Origin: DYJE01 sp041660385
GTDB taxonomy: Bacteria > Desulfobacterota > Desulfobacteria > Desulfobacterales > Desulfolunaceae
Length of the DNA stretch: 64,000 nt
Reading direction: 5' to 3'
Assembly (NCBI GenBank): GCA_041660385.1
Contig: JBAZWJ010000009.1
Coordinates: 43,201-107,200, forward strand
Part shown: one piece after another, positions 42,585 to 50,451 of the stretch
Layout of the letters: each line of letters opens with the position of its first letter
Position numbering within the stretch: the first letter of the stretch is position 1
Position numbers and translations under genes: made by a program
The notes under the pieces: model-generated
Seen by the model: the letters and a program-made list of their open reading frames with translations, nothing else
Database searches by the model: none
Told to the model about the DNA's origin: nothing

Positions 42585-43082
42585 ATGGATATAGACAGCA
42601 CAAAAGCAGGGACACAAGCAAACAGCTATTCAAGTGCAGAAGAAGCAGACGATTACCTTGAAAGCACTTACGGGAAAGAATACTGGAAAGACCTGACCGA
42701 TCAAGAAAAGGAATCCTTACTGATAACAGCAACAAGAGCAATTGAACGATTAAGGGTAAAGTATCCCAGCATATCAGAAACACAGAAATTGAAGTTCCCA
42801 GTAAACACGTTCAATAGAACAGATCAGGAATCAAGACCACTGGGTGACGGATATGATAAGGTAAAGGAAGCAACCATCTTACAGGCTGATTACATCTATC
42901 AACATGCAGATGAACTTGAACAAGCAATGGAAAACAGGATCCAACAGACAACCGATAAACAGGTAGGACCATTATCAGTGAAACAAACCATGAATGGACT
43001 GAACCCCATGGCCGTATTATCACATGAAGCAATCATGATACTAAGCCCATATATTGACCTGACAGTGAAAGCCCAAAGATAA
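42585..43082 (+). CDS. Head-tail connector/adaptor-like protein (DnaT-like fold)
   Basis: 165 aa from ATG 42585, with AAGGTG upstream; a GTG nine bases earlier overlaps the previous stop. NSYSSAEEADDYLESTYGKE, then ESLLITATRAIERLRVKYPS and ATILQADYIYQHADELEQA match the family annotated as DnaT-like or gp6-like connectors, helical proteins that close the portal. It is the last gene before a 490-bp gap leading to the terminase. Confidence 0.65.
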   Translation: MDIDSTKAGTQANSYSSAEEADDYLESTYGKEYWKDLTDQEKESLLITATRAIERLRVKYPSISETQKLKFPVNTFNRTDQESRPLGDGYDKVKEATILQADYIYQHADELEQAMENRIQQTTDKQVGPLSVKQTMNGLNPMAVLSHEAIMILSPYIDLTVKAQR

Positions 43083-43571
43083 CGAATTACACAAGCTTGT
43101 AAACCAGAACGACAAATCACCCAAATACAAGAACAAGAAACAGAATAGGGGAAATACCTGAAAGGGATAGCCTTATGTAAGAACACAAGAGGGAAGAGAT
43201 CACCCACTCTTTATCAAGGTGACAAACAAGGATCACACAAGCTTGTGAAAGGTCTTTAAAGGTGAAAGATGCAAATGCATATCTATTCATTCAACTGGAT
43301 ACTTTCTATCCAGTCTGAAAAGCATGTGTGTAATAAGTATCCACTTTTTCTGTCAAGGTCAATTAGAAGCGATTAAAGGCAAATAGACCTGATTAGCCGG
43401 AAATACCAAAACGGGCGGAAATCACCCAGCAAGACCAAATATCAAAACAGAAATCATAGATAATCAACGATTATCATCGAAATTCATAGCACTCTAAAAC
43501 AAGACGTGTCTGATAATAACTAAATATGTAAACTATTTTAGCCTATTACAGGCTGAATCGGATTGTAAACC
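43083..43571. other. Non-coding gap upstream of the large terminase
   Basis: 489 bp without a supported gene. It holds two perfect copies of ACAAGCTTGT (43091-43100, 43237-43246) and AT-rich sequence. No small terminase gene is visible. The region may contain the packaging (pac/cos) site or a late promoter, or may be the scar of a deleted gene. Confidence 0.5.
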
Positions 43572-45320
43572 ATGGCAAGAAAACGGAAGATGACGGCACT
43601 AATTCCCCCTGAATCAAAACCACGCTCTGTTCCACCCACAGCACCACGGGAAAGAGGTTCAGACGGTAAGTATCTTGGGAAAGAAGCCAAGATGATGCAC
43701 AATACCTATGATGCTTTCATTGAATGGTACAATGACCGGAAGCCCAGGATATTAACCAAGGGCAAGTATGAATTCGTAAAGTTGGGAAGAAGGCAAAGGG
43801 AAACGCTTCAAGGCATCCTTGAGAGTGACGGCAAGGGAGGATTCAAACACGGTATAAGCCTTATGATATGGCCCAGGCGTCACAGTAAAAGCACCATGCT
43901 AAGACTGGTATGTCTATGGCTGTTTGACACCCGTGATAACCTGACTGTTCAATGCTGGGGAAACTCAGAAGCCCATAGCAGGCGAGTACAGTATAACACA
44001 ATGATCAAGATCATTGAGAACACCCCAGCACTTAGAAACAGAATCCCGGAAAAGGGCATCAGTAAGACCGAAATACAGCACGGACATAAAGGCGGACGTA
44101 TCCTTGCCATGATCGGTGGCAGCGTGGTCTATGGTGACAAGATAGACGTCCTTTACATTGATGACTTCCATCACCAAACTGATCTTGAAAGCATCAATGC
44201 ACTTCAGGCAGCCCTGCTTGATCAAGATGACTCCTTGATGCTTGTTGGAAGTAACGTTGACTCCATAGACGGGCATGTACACGCATATCAGAAGCTTGCA
44301 AAGGATGACCCCGGAATATTCTGTGATCACCTTCAGTATAGAGACTGGACACATTATGAAGATGAAGCCCCAAAATGGATTGACAGGGCAAGAGCAAAGC
44401 GGATGCAAGGCACACAGCTCCCCAGCGAGTTTGACCGTGATATCCTTGGGAAGCGTACACAGTCACAAAACAGCCTGTTTGAAATTGAGTACATACAAGC
44501 TTGTAAATCACTGTACACCATTCCGGTTAAAAAAGGCTTCAGGGAACTGATTCAAGGAAGGTCATGTAAGATCGGGGCAGGGCTTGACCGGGCTAAAGAC
44601 ATGTTCGGATCAGTTTCCGGGAGAGATAACACCATATGGACAGTGGTAGCCAAGGTTGCCCGGTTTGATGGTGAACCTGAGATATTTGTACTTGATCAGG
44701 TCAAGGTTGTTCCGAACACCGCCCAGTATATCAAGAAGCTCATTAGGGATGCCCATGACCTTTACAGGCTGGATAATCTTATACTTGAAGATTATCAGGC
44801 AATGGACATTGAACCATGGTGTCTTGAACAGAATATCCCGGTTGAGTTGATGACAGCCCACAGCAACAAGCAAAACGTCATGTTCCCAGAGCTTCACCGG
44901 ATCGTCAAAGAAGGTCGGTTGCACTTTCCCAGCGATATGAACGACCTAATGGATGAAATGAAGGCTTTCCAGTACACAAGCATGGGAAACGGGAAGTACA
45001 GCTTTGGAGCAGCGGGGAAAGGTCATGATGACCGTGTTTATTCCCTTGGTTGGTCAATATTCAGCCTTAGAAAGGAAATCCTTGCAAATTACGTTCTGGG
45101 AAACATCCAGTGTGTGAACCGGAATAAATCACGTCAACTCTGTTTCATGGTTGGTGGTGATCTTGAATTAAGCTGTAGCCGTGAATGTTTGGCCTTCCAG
45201 CAAGTCAAGGACATGTTCCGGGAATTCAAGAAGTTTCACACTGAAAGTCATTTGACCATAGGTCATTTTTATAAAAGACATGTGAAAGTAACCGGCGCGA
45301 TGATTTATCAAGCCGTATAG
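43572..45320 (+). CDS. terL: Phage terminase large subunit
   Basis: 582 aa. The ATPase domain has a Walker-A-like WPRRHSKSTMLRLV, Walker B VLYIDDFHH, and motif III LMLVGSNVDS. The nuclease domain starts at KIGAGLDRAKDMF (first Asp) and includes ILEDYQAMDIEPW and GKGHDDRVYSLGW (acidic residues). It pumps DNA into the head and cuts it. The SD is weak. The portal gene follows after 12 bases. A C-terminal tail with Cys residues (RQLCFMVGGDLELSCSRECL) is unusual. Confidence 0.85.
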   Translation: MARKRKMTALIPPESKPRSVPPTAPRERGSDGKYLGKEAKMMHNTYDAFIEWYNDRKPRILTKGKYEFVKLGRRQRETLQGILESDGKGGFKHGISLMIWPRRHSKSTMLRLVCLWLFDTRDNLTVQCWGNSEAHSRRVQYNTMIKIIENTPALRNRIPEKGISKTEIQHGHKGGRILAMIGGSVVYGDKIDVLYIDDFHHQTDLESINALQAALLDQDDSLMLVGSNVDSIDGHVHAYQKLAKDDPGIFCDHLQYRDWTHYEDEAPKWIDRARAKRMQGTQLPSEFDRDILGKRTQSQNSLFEIEYIQACKSLYTIPVKKGFRELIQGRSCKIGAGLDRAKDMFGSVSGRDNTIWTVVAKVARFDGEPEIFVLDQVKVVPNTAQYIKKLIRDAHDLYRLDNLILEDYQAMDIEPWCLEQNIPVELMTAHSNKQNVMFPELHRIVKEGRLHFPSDMNDLMDEMKAFQYTSMGNGKYSFGAAGKGHDDRVYSLGWSIFSLRKEILANYVLGNIQCVNRNKSRQLCFMVGGDLELSCSRECLAFQQVKDMFREFKKFHTESHLTIGHFYKRHVKVTGAMIYQAV

Positions 45321-45332
45321 GAAGGAAAAAGA

Positions 45333-46670
45333 ATGCTGTTTAAATCAATAGTGCCTGAAACCATGGCAAAGCTTTATGCCGATTCAAAGAATCAGATATC
45401 CAGCAAACGAAAGAATGATGCAATCAAGCGTGGTGATTATTATCACAGCGAACAGGATGATTACACGCTTGAAAATATGTCAACCTGGATGATTGAGCCG
45501 GAAGCCTTGAAGCCGCTTCAAATCAATATTGTCAGAAAGGTAATAGACAACCTTTCCATGGTTTATTTCAAGCCTGCAAAGCGAACGGTTAACGGTACTG
45601 AAAGAGATACAGAGCTGTTTAACCAGATTGCCAAGGATTCAGCACTTGACATGACTATGAAACAGGCAAGCAAGTTCACCAAACTCCATAAGACGATTCT
45701 TTTAAGGGTAGTTTGGCGAAATGGGAACCTTGAGATTGATATATTGACCCCTGATATTCTTGACGTGGTGATAGGTGATAGCCCACGGGATTTAAGAAAG
45801 ATCATGGTGACAAACTGGCCTGAAAGCGGAAAGACAAGTGATGTAACCTATTCATTATGGACCGCTGACACATTCCAGCGGTTGGACTGGATAGGCGCTG
45901 TCATTGAAGAAGAGCCAAACCCCTATAAAACCCTTCCGTTTGTCCCATGCTGGGATAGTTTGCCCATTGAGAGCTTTTGGGTGAAAGGCGGCGGCGATTT
46001 GATAAGCGCCCAGGATGCCATAAACGAGAAGCTTACTGATTTGATGTATATCATACGTCAACAGGGCTTTGGTATAGGGTATATCAAAAGCGGCAATCAT
46101 GGCCCGGCGGGCATAGGAACACTTGAAACCGTCAAGGCGTCGCCCGGAACGTTTGTGATATTGCCCACTGACCCGAATGCTGAAATCGGATTTGTAAGCC
46201 CGAATGCACCTATCAAAGAAGTCTGGGAAACCATTCAGGCAATTATCCAGCAAACGGCCATTGCAAATGGGTTATCAGCCCACAGTTTGACGGCTGAACC
46301 GGTCAACGAAAGCGGAATTTCAAAGATTGTAAGCAATAATGAACTGATGGAAAAGCGGCAAGATGACGTTGACCTATGGCGGCGATATGAAGCACGGCTT
46401 TTTGAAATTTGCAAGCTTGTGTGGAATACCCATAACACAGGAAGAAAGATCAGTGACACGGCTGATATGAACGTTGACTTTGCAGAGATCACACAGGCCA
46501 GTCAAGAAATTGAACAGTCTGAGAAGTGGCAAACCCTTATTGATGCCGGGCAAGCTTCACCGGTTGACTGGGTATTGTCCAGAAACCCGGATTTAAGCCG
46601 TGAACAGGCCATAGAATACTTGCGAAACGTCAAGAAAGAATCAGTTGAGTTTAACAGCCCAATGATTTGA
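45333..46670 (+). CDS. Phage portal protein (SPP1 gp6-like)
   Basis: 445 aa with AGGAAGG SD. Features: KPLQINIVRKVIDNLSMVYF, NPYKTLPFVPCWDSLPIESF, SAQDAINEKLTDLMYIIRQQG and the long helical clip/stem region, all consistent with portal proteins. It forms the dodecameric DNA channel at a head vertex and partners the terminase encoded just upstream. The C-terminal region (DWVLSRNPDLSREQAIEYL) is typical. Intact. Confidence 0.8.
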   Translation: MLFKSIVPETMAKLYADSKNQISSKRKNDAIKRGDYYHSEQDDYTLENMSTWMIEPEALKPLQINIVRKVIDNLSMVYFKPAKRTVNGTERDTELFNQIAKDSALDMTMKQASKFTKLHKTILLRVVWRNGNLEIDILTPDILDVVIGDSPRDLRKIMVTNWPESGKTSDVTYSLWTADTFQRLDWIGAVIEEEPNPYKTLPFVPCWDSLPIESFWVKGGGDLISAQDAINEKLTDLMYIIRQQGFGIGYIKSGNHGPAGIGTLETVKASPGTFVILPTDPNAEIGFVSPNAPIKEVWETIQAIIQQTAIANGLSAHSLTAEPVNESGISKIVSNNELMEKRQDDVDLWRRYEARLFEICKLVWNTHNTGRKISDTADMNVDFAEITQASQEIEQSEKWQTLIDAGQASPVDWVLSRNPDLSREQAIEYLRNVKKESVEFNSPMI

Positions 46671-47033
46671 TTCATGACCTGGAACGAATACAGTAACTAT
46701 TAGTGACGGTATTCACAGAGGGAACCCGAAGCCAAAGTCTTTAAGAAATGGGTGACATTACTTTAAGTAAGGTCGGATTTAATATCAGTAAGTTACGCAT
46801 AGTAAATGAGCTTAAAATGAAGATGAACATACCATAACTGACAGTTATGGTTTGACAAGTAGCCGAAATCCCAATGTCTTAATCATCAACGAATCCGGCC
46901 TTTACCGTTTGATTTAAAGTTACCGGTAATAAAATACAATCATAAAACTTAACGTGAACCAATGGCCTGACATTTATCAGGCCATTTTTATTTAACCCCG
47001 TCAAACATGGACGTTAAACATGAAGGAGAAAGA
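46671..47033 (+). pseudogene. Decayed BRO-N fragments in portal-scaffold gap
   Basis: 46725-46757 translates PEAKVFKKWVT and 46882-46917 translates IINESGLYRLI then stop. Both are near-identical to parts of the intact BRO-N gene at 49717, but their order is reversed relative to that gene. They therefore come from rearranged or separate copies. A terminator lies at 46961-46990. Confidence 0.65.
46961..46990 (+). terminator. Intrinsic terminator
   Basis: AATGGCCTGA / TCAGGCCATT perfect 10-bp stem, 6-base loop, then TTTATTT. It separates the portal transcript from the capsid genes. Confidence 0.75.
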
Positions 47034-47459
47034 ATGGCACTACAAATGACCGTTGAAACACTGGAAGGCATGGAAGAGGGAATATCAAAGCTTTACGTTG
47101 AAAAAGACGGAAAGTTTCATTTGGACGTGGACGGACACGATAAAAACGATGACCAAAACAGAATTCCAAAAGCCCGCCTTGACCAGGAGATTGAAAAACG
47201 GAAGGCATCGGAAACCGCCTTGAATGAAATTGCTGAAAGTTTGACTGATGATATCCCGGAAGACATGAAAGACCTTATCCCGGATCTTCCCCCAGCTCAG
47301 AAAATCAAATGGATTAAAAACGCCAACAAGAAAGGGCTTTTCAATCCCCAGCATGTTCAGAACGGACCGGACAGCAAAAGACCCGGAAGCAAAGCGCCCG
47401 AATCTTATGATGGCATGAGTCCACAGGCGATGATTGCAAAGGGTTACAAAAACAAATAA
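47034..47459 (+). CDS. Phage scaffold-like protein
   Basis: 141 aa from ATG 47034 (SD AAGGAG at 47022-47027). Hydrophilic and charged, with DQEIEKRKASETALNEIAES in the middle and a Pro/Ser-rich C-terminus ending ALARGY-like (QAMIAKGYKNK). Length, composition and position directly before the major capsid gene fit a scaffolding protein. There is no catalytic motif, so a head protease is unlikely. A protease is not seen elsewhere in the element. Confidence 0.55.
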   Translation: MALQMTVETLEGMEEGISKLYVEKDGKFHLDVDGHDKNDDQNRIPKARLDQEIEKRKASETALNEIAESLTDDIPEDMKDLIPDLPPAQKIKWIKNANKKGLFNPQHVQNGPDSKRPGSKAPESYDGMSPQAMIAKGYKNK

Positions 47460-47499
47460 CAAACCAAACCAATAAATAAGAAACAAGGAGTTTTACAAC

Positions 47500-48414
47500 A
47501 TGGCATTAACATTACTTGAAGCATCAAAACTGACAACCGAACCTTTGAAAAAAGGCATTATTGAAATCTTTCCCCGTTCAAGCGCTGTACTTGAACGCCT
47601 TCCGTTTTTCAACGTTGACGGCATGGCATACAGATACAACCTTGAAGATACTCTTCCTGGAATCGGATTCCGTGGAATCAATCAATCCTATGACGAATCC
47701 ACAGGTATTATAAATCCACAGGTTGAAAGCCTTTTCATCGGTGGTGGCCTTTCAAACGTTGACCGGGCATTGATCAAAACCCAGGGCAAAGGAAACGATA
47801 TCCGGGCAATCCATGACGCAATGAAAGCAAAAGCCTTTGCTCTTGATTACACCCGGATGTTCTTCAAGGGTAATAACGCAACCAATCATAATACCTTTGA
47901 TGGTTTGGAAAGACGTTTGACCGGCACACAGCTCCTTGACATGGGGAGCAGTGAGGGCGGCGACACCCTAACCCTTGATAGGCTGGATGAATTGATTGAT
48001 GCCGTAATCGGAAGCCCGGATGTTCTGTTCATGAATAAGACCATGCGGCGGAAAGTCAATAAACTGATGCGCGCGGCGGGGCAGGCAAACGAAACTGTGA
48101 CTGATTCATTCGGGAAACAGATTTACGCCTATGCGGGTATTCCCATTGGGGTTATCGAAGAAGACAAAGACGGTGTTGAAATCCTTGGATTCGTTGAACC
48201 TGACACCGGCACGACAGCAACCACAAGTATTTACGCTGTCAAGTTTGGTGCTGGGGAATATGTTTCCGGCCTTCAGAACGGCGACATGGTTGTTGAAGAC
48301 AAGGGCAACCCAGCGGGTTCAGTTTTCTACATCACAGACATTGAATGGATTTGTGGTATGGGAATCTTTCACCCCAAAGCAGCGGCAAGACTTCGGGGCA
48401 TTAAAAACGCATAG
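47500..48414 (+). CDS. Phage major capsid protein
   Basis: 304 aa with AAGGAG SD. Sequence such as PFFNVDGMAYRYNLEDTLPG, IGFRGINQSYDESTGIINPQ, YTRMFFKGNNATNHNTFDGL and ADVLFMNKTMRRKV-like (SPDVLFMNKTMRRKVNKL) and the C-terminal IEWICGMGIFHPKAAARLRG matches short HK97-fold capsid proteins known from BPP-1-like and related phages. No long N-terminal delta domain is present, consistent with a separate scaffold. It assembles the icosahedral shell; the cement gene follows. Confidence 0.82.
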   Translation: MALTLLEASKLTTEPLKKGIIEIFPRSSAVLERLPFFNVDGMAYRYNLEDTLPGIGFRGINQSYDESTGIINPQVESLFIGGGLSNVDRALIKTQGKGNDIRAIHDAMKAKAFALDYTRMFFKGNNATNHNTFDGLERRLTGTQLLDMGSSEGGDTLTLDRLDELIDAVIGSPDVLFMNKTMRRKVNKLMRAAGQANETVTDSFGKQIYAYAGIPIGVIEEDKDGVEILGFVEPDTGTTATTSIYAVKFGAGEYVSGLQNGDMVVEDKGNPAGSVFYITDIEWICGMGIFHPKAAARLRGIKNA

Positions 48415-48433
48415 TATCAACCCAGCACACAGC

Positions 48434-48473
48434 AAGCCCATATTTGAATGAAAGTTCAATATGGGCTTTTTTA
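48434..48473 (+). terminator. Intrinsic terminator after major capsid gene
   Basis: AAGCCCATAT... / ...ATATGGGCTT hairpin with one bulge, followed by six T. The T-run ends just before the SD of the cement gene, so some read-through is likely. Confidence 0.75.
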
Positions 48474-48493
48474 TTACACAGGAGATTAAACAA

Positions 48494-48907
48494 ATGATTG
48501 ATAATGCATTAATTCTGAAAGATGCCGGTGAAATGACGGCAAGCGGACATTGTACTGTAAACGATTCTGCAAAAACCATTGACCTTGGAACAGGCACAAT
48601 TGACGGCAAGCTTGTTGTCCATGTATTGAGCGCAAAACATTCAATCGGGAATGAATCTTACAAGCTTGCGCTTGAAGTTTGTGAAAATGCAGACTTCACC
48701 GGCGACAAGCTTGTAATTGGCAACATTGATCTTTCCCCGGTTTCTGAGAATGCTTTAAGTGGCATTGACAAGGCGCCCATAAAGATCACTGAACCTTTCA
48801 CAAATGTTCCATACAAAACAGGGGTGTCACTTCGCCATTGTCGGCTTTATGCCACTTTGGCAGGTACAGCCCCTTCAATTAACTTTACGGCTTATCTGGT
48901 AAAATAG
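48494..48907 (+). CDS. Bbp16-like capsid cement protein
   Basis: 137 aa from ATG 48494 with CAGGAG upstream; an earlier in-frame ATG overlaps the terminator. MIDNALILKDAGEMTASGHC, TIDLGTGTIDGKLVVHVL, LRHCRLYATLAGTAPSINFT are consistent with the Bbp16 family, which decorates capsids of BPP-1-like phages. It is beta-rich with no signal peptide. Position after the major capsid gene supports the call. Confidence 0.7.
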   Translation: MIDNALILKDAGEMTASGHCTVNDSAKTIDLGTGTIDGKLVVHVLSAKHSIGNESYKLALEVCENADFTGDKLVIGNIDLSPVSENALSGIDKAPIKITEPFTNVPYKTGVSLRHCRLYATLAGTAPSINFTAYLVK

Positions 48908-48970
48908 ACTTTCAGGTTAACGGGTAAACACTGGGTGATGAACATCACCCAGGTCATTAAAAAGGTGATT

Positions 48971-49720
48971 ATGAACTATCAAGGTAAGTGTACCAAATGC
49001 CGGAAGCGGAAAGATTGTAAAGTTCCATGTGCCTTTGTGGATGAAATCCTGAAACAGGATAACCCGTCATTATTTGAAATTGCAAATCATGCTGAAAATA
49101 TCACCATAGTTTATCCGCCAAACCATAAAGAGGTCAGGGATAGCACCATAAGAACCGGAATTGATGATAAAGCCGGTCATAATAAAATTGACAGTATCTT
49201 TTCAACTGACAATGAAAACCCCTTTGCATTCTTTAACCCGGAATTGAAACAAACAGGCGTGTTTATTCAAAGGGTGATCTTCGGTAAAGACTGGAATACC
49301 ATTTCCCAGCTTTATGAATCGTCAATTGATCACGTTCAAAAGCTTTACCATAAAGCCCATACACGCATGATAAAGGCTCTTGAGCTGGTAGATGGACACC
49401 AAAACATGATGGACAAAGCCCAGTATTCTTTAAAGGTAAATGAAGAGGCAACGGGCAAACTTCCGAATTATCAGAAATGGTTTATCATGAATAAATGTCT
49501 GGGAATGATGCCCGCTGATATTGCAGAGTTTGAAGGTGTCAAACGTGAAAACGTCACATCAAAGATTCGTTATTGTGCTGACAGGTTGAAAACTGGAAGG
49601 CTGACATTTCTTGACCCGACACCTGAAGAAATAGAAGCTTCACAAAAACGCATTGATAAAAAAGCCCTATGTGATGGAGCTGGGCAGGTTAAGAGACGGG
49701 AAAGAAAACGTCACACATGA
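48971..49720 (+). CDS. HTH-containing phage regulator or terminase small-subunit-like protein
   Basis: 249 aa from ATG 48971 with AAGGTG upstream. A Cys-rich N-terminus (GKCTKCRKRKDCKVPCAF) could bind zinc. Two HTH-like stretches are seen: FIQRVIFGKDWNTISQLYES (about 95-120) and NKCLGMMPADIAEFEGVKRE (about 180-200), similar in rhythm to sigma region 4. The C-terminus is basic. It could be a late transcription activator or a DNA-recognising packaging factor. It overlaps the BRO-N gene by ATGA. Confidence 0.5.
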   Translation: MNYQGKCTKCRKRKDCKVPCAFVDEILKQDNPSLFEIANHAENITIVYPPNHKEVRDSTIRTGIDDKAGHNKIDSIFSTDNENPFAFFNPELKQTGVFIQRVIFGKDWNTISQLYESSIDHVQKLYHKAHTRMIKALELVDGHQNMMDKAQYSLKVNEEATGKLPNYQKWFIMNKCLGMMPADIAEFEGVKRENVTSKIRYCADRLKTGRLTFLDPTPEEIEASQKRIDKKALCDGAGQVKRRERKRHT

Positions 49721-50085
49721 ACGAACTTATGGACTTTAACTTTAATGGAAACACAGTCACAACGGTTATCGACGAAAAAGGCGATCCATGGTGGGTTGCG
49801 AAAGAGGTTTGTGAAATTTTCGGACTTACAAATACGTCAATGGCCGTACAGAAACTTGATGATTTTGAACGGTCTAAGTTTAACTTAGGTCGCCAAGGGG
49901 AGGCTTGGATTATCGACGAATCCGGTCTTTACAGCCTGATATTGAGATCCCGGAAGCCGGAAGCCAAAGTCTTCAAGAAATGGGTGACAAGCGAAGTTCT
50001 CCCGGCGATACGTAAAACCGGCGGGTACCGCATCCCAGCCCCGGCGAAGGAAAAGACTGATGACATGTTCACCGGATTGTATTAA
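49717..50085 (+). CDS. BRO-N domain protein (short)
   Basis: 122 aa. MDFNFNGNTVTTVIDEKGDP, WWVAKEVCEIFGLTN, WIIDESGLYSLILRSRKPEA and EVLPAIRKTGGY give a complete BRO-N domain with almost no C-terminal extension. It overlaps the preceding regulator by ATGA. It shares the N-terminal pattern with the 36320 gene but differs inside, so the two are paralogues of different age. Probably an antirepressor or DNA-binding regulator. Confidence 0.8.
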   Translation: MNELMDFNFNGNTVTTVIDEKGDPWWVAKEVCEIFGLTNTSMAVQKLDDFERSKFNLGRQGEAWIIDESGLYSLILRSRKPEAKVFKKWVTSEVLPAIRKTGGYRIPAPAKEKTDDMFTGLY

Positions 50086-50103
50086 AAGTCCACCCCGAAT
50101 TAC

Positions 50104-50128
50104 GCGCTCGTAGTTCAGTTGAAAAGAG
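50104..50128 (+). repeat. Partial tRNA-Arg 5' half, inverted
   Basis: GCGCTCGTAGTTCAGTTGAA then AAGAG matches the 5' part of the nearby tRNA-Arg(ACG) with a few mismatches but lies on the opposite strand. No 3' half follows. It may be a decayed tRNA copy or an attachment-site relic. Confidence 0.5.
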
Positions 50129-50150
50129 AAAACCCTACAATAAAAAGTTT

Positions 50151-50166
50151 ACACTATGTTGACACC
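50151..50166. repeat. 16-bp repeat near right end (possible integrase arm site)
   Basis: ACACTATGTTGACACC, identical and in the same orientation to 34668-34683 at the left end. Confidence 0.55.
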
Positions 50167-50171
50167 AAAAA

Positions 50172-50204
50172 AGAAGGGCCTCAGTTTTTACTTGAGGCCC
50201 TTCT
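50172..50204. terminator. Bidirectional terminator at right end of the element
   Basis: AGAAGGGCCTCA / TGAGGCCCTTCT perfect 12-bp stem. On the minus strand it is followed by TTTTTT and would now terminate the tRNA-Arg transcript, replacing the displaced terminator at 34449-34480. Confidence 0.8.
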
Positions 50205-50227
50205 AAGTTGCTGTATTTGTTGATTTT

Positions 50228-50289
50228 TATGGCGCGCTCGGCAGGATTCGAACCTGCGACCCCCTGATTCGTAGTCAGATACTCTATCC
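50228..50289 (-). repeat. Right attachment site core inside tRNA-Arg
   Basis: 62-bp copy identical to 34487-34548. Together with 50290-50306 it rebuilds a complete tRNA-Arg, as expected for integration into a tRNA 3' end. Confidence 0.9.
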
Positions 50290-50306
50290 AACTGAGCTAC
50301 GAGCGC
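50230..50306 (-). tRNA. tRNA-Arg (anticodon ACG)
   Basis: Minus strand: acceptor GCGCTCG/CGAGCGC, D-arm GCTCAGTTGGATAGAGT, anticodon loop with ACG (CTACGAA), T-loop TTCGAAT, discriminator G and encoded CCA. Its A34 would be edited to inosine by TadA, whose gene is divergent next door. Confidence 0.95.
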
Positions 50307-50451
50307 TTAATTTGGGGTTACTTTTAATCCAAACAGGTTGTGATGTCAACGATTAGTTGGCAGTCGTCATGAAATCCAAGTTTTTCATTGTTTCAAACAG
50401 GTAAAATAAGATAATGAAAAGGCCATATGTAAAGGAAAGGATAACAGCAGA

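Larger units (their letters stand above)
34487..50289. mobile_element. Integrated phage-like element (defective prophage or capsid-forming satellite)
   Basis: Bounded by a 62-bp perfect direct repeat from tRNA-Arg(ACG). It contains, in order: integrase, small regulators, initiator with iterons, tape measure, minor head protein, connector, large terminase, portal, scaffold-like, major capsid, cement, HTH regulator and BRO-N. No tail tube, sheath, baseplate, fibre, holin or endolysin is seen. All genes run on the + strand. The size of 15.8 kb is small for a complete tailed phage. Confidence 0.9.
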
